The notes under the pieces were generated by a model that was not told the DNA's origin, ran no database searches, and worked only from the letters and a program-made list of their open reading frames with translations. The position numbers were made by a program, and so were the translations under genes. This document shows, piece after piece, positions 63,366 through 64,000 of a stretch of DNA of 64,000 nt. Within the stretch, counting starts at the first letter, position 1; every line of letters begins with the position of its first letter. Source of the DNA: Planctomycetota bacterium (lineage in GTDB: Bacteria > Planctomycetota > UBA1135 > UBA2386); contig JACKIB010000020.1 of assembly GCA_020638695.1 (NCBI GenBank), positions 1 to 64,000 of the forward strand. Reading direction: 5' to 3'.

Positions 63366-64000
63366 TCACCGCGACGGGGACGCGACCTCGACCGCGGCGG
63401 CTCGGGCGAGTTCGGAGCGCTGCCCGTCGCGCTCGGGGAAGTGGCAGGCCGCGCGGTGGGCGCCACCCATCGGCTCGAGCCCCGGGTCGTGCTGCACGCA
63501 GAGCGCCGGAAGCCGCGTGCCGGCACGCTCGACCGTCGGCGCCCTGGCCGCCGCGGCAATCAGCCGCGCGCGATAGCAGCGGGGGTGGAAGCGGCAGCCA
63601 GGCGGCAGCTCGGTGGCGGAGCCGATCTCCCCGTGCAGCACCACGCGCTTGCGACCACGCTCGCGCTGCGGATCGGGCACCGGCACCGCCGACAGCAGCG
63701 AGACCGTGTAGGGGTGCAGCGGCGCGCCGTAGAGCGCATCACGCGGCCCGATCTCGACGATCTTGCCGAGATACATCACCGCCACGCGGTCGCTCACGTG
63801 CCGGACCACGGCGAGATCGTGGGCGATGAACAGGAACGCGAGCCCGGCCTCGCGCTGCAAAGCGCGCAGCAGATTGATGATCTGCGCCTGGATCGAGACG
63901 TCGAGCGCCGACACCGGCTCGTCGAGCACCAGCAGCTTGGGATGCACGGTCATCGCGCGCGCGATGCCGATGCGCTGGCGCTGCCCGCCCGAGAACTCGT
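63366..64000 (-). CDS. Oligopeptide ABC transporter ATPase, OppF/DppF-like (C-terminal part, cut by window edge)
   Basis: The visible 211 codons start within the signature motif EFSGGQRQRIGIARA and continue with Walker B LLVLDEPVSALD, H-loop IAHDLAVV, and the OppF-type C-terminal Cys-containing PPGCRFHPRCYRAR extension. The N-terminal half, with Walker A, lies outside the window. It belongs to a second peptide/solute importer, and the next genes to the right are probably its other subunits. Confidence 0.93.
   Translation of the reverse strand, partial: EFSGGQRQRIGIARAMTVHPKLLVLDEPVSALDVSIQAQIINLLRALQREAGLAFLFIAHDLAVVRHVSDRVAVMYLGKIVEIGPRDALYGAPLHPYTVSLLSAVPVPDPQRERGRKRVVLHGEIGSATELPPGCRFHPRCYRARLIAAAARAPTVERAGTRLPALCVQHDPGLEPMGGAHRAACHFPERDGQRSELARAAAVEVASPSR

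Overview
The window is GC-rich DNA (roughly 70 % by eye), densely coded, and from a Gram-negative bacterium, most likely a free-living proteobacterium. Evidence for this is an autotransporter with an outer-membrane barrel, a PEP-CTERM sorting signal, an NtrC-type sigma-54 activator, c-di-GMP enzymes and many ABC uptake systems. No tRNA, rRNA, CRISPR array or intact insertion sequence was seen. Most genes are tightly packed, often with ATGA or GTGA stop/start overlaps.

Region 1 (1-9161): the edge of a hydantoinase/oxoprolinase gene, then a compact RiPP (ribosomally made, post-translationally modified peptide) locus. A 55-residue precursor with a very short AG-ending leader is translationally coupled to a 642-residue protein of unknown fold. 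Divergently there is an export operon: an HlyD-like adaptor, an ABC exporter with an intact C39 peptidase, and a second ABC half with a catalytically dead peptidase-like domain. Both divergent arms carry a sigma-54 -24/-12 promoter, placed symmetrically about a repeat-rich block that looks like a shared enhancer. Region 2 (9337-12103) is an NtrB/NtrC-like two-component system, the obvious candidate activator. I consider regions 1-2 the undescribed system of the window.

Region 3 (12152-22368): a TfoX-N protein, a PATR-repeat autotransporter, a medium-chain acyl-CoA synthetase, a PEP-CTERM LamG-like protein with its own sigma-54-like promoter, a thioesterase, a nitroreductase and two DUF2157-like membrane proteins. 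Region 4 (22706-28152): an M20 hydrolase, a glutamine-synthetase-like ligase, an aldehyde dehydrogenase and an iron alcohol dehydrogenase, fitting a gamma-glutamylated amine or amino-alcohol catabolic pathway. It is followed by a GGDEF-EAL protein.

Region 5 (31071-38374): a seven-gene peptide/solute ABC operon with an amidase and a small AtzG-like partner inserted between its two ATPase genes. Region 6 (38678-51725): Ldh2-type dehydrogenase and DUF1185 pair, a secreted TolB/PKD/GEVED protein, a hydantoinase HyuA/HyuB pair, a small membrane protein, a lactonase-type propeller, an EamA exporter, a 2-oxoglutarate oxygenase and a beta-hydroxyacid dehydrogenase. Region 7 (51784-64000): an amino-acid ABC operon ending in an N-carbamoylase, a divergent flavin reductase/flavin monooxygenase pair, an HD-GYP protein, an isochorismatase-type amidohydrolase, an SDR, a 185-bp inverted-repeat element, a fused CoA-transferase, a PHP-type hydrolase and the start of another oligopeptide ABC system. 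Overall, apart from the RiPP locus, the window is a scavenging and catabolism island centred on amides, ureides, carbamoyl compounds, amines and short acids.
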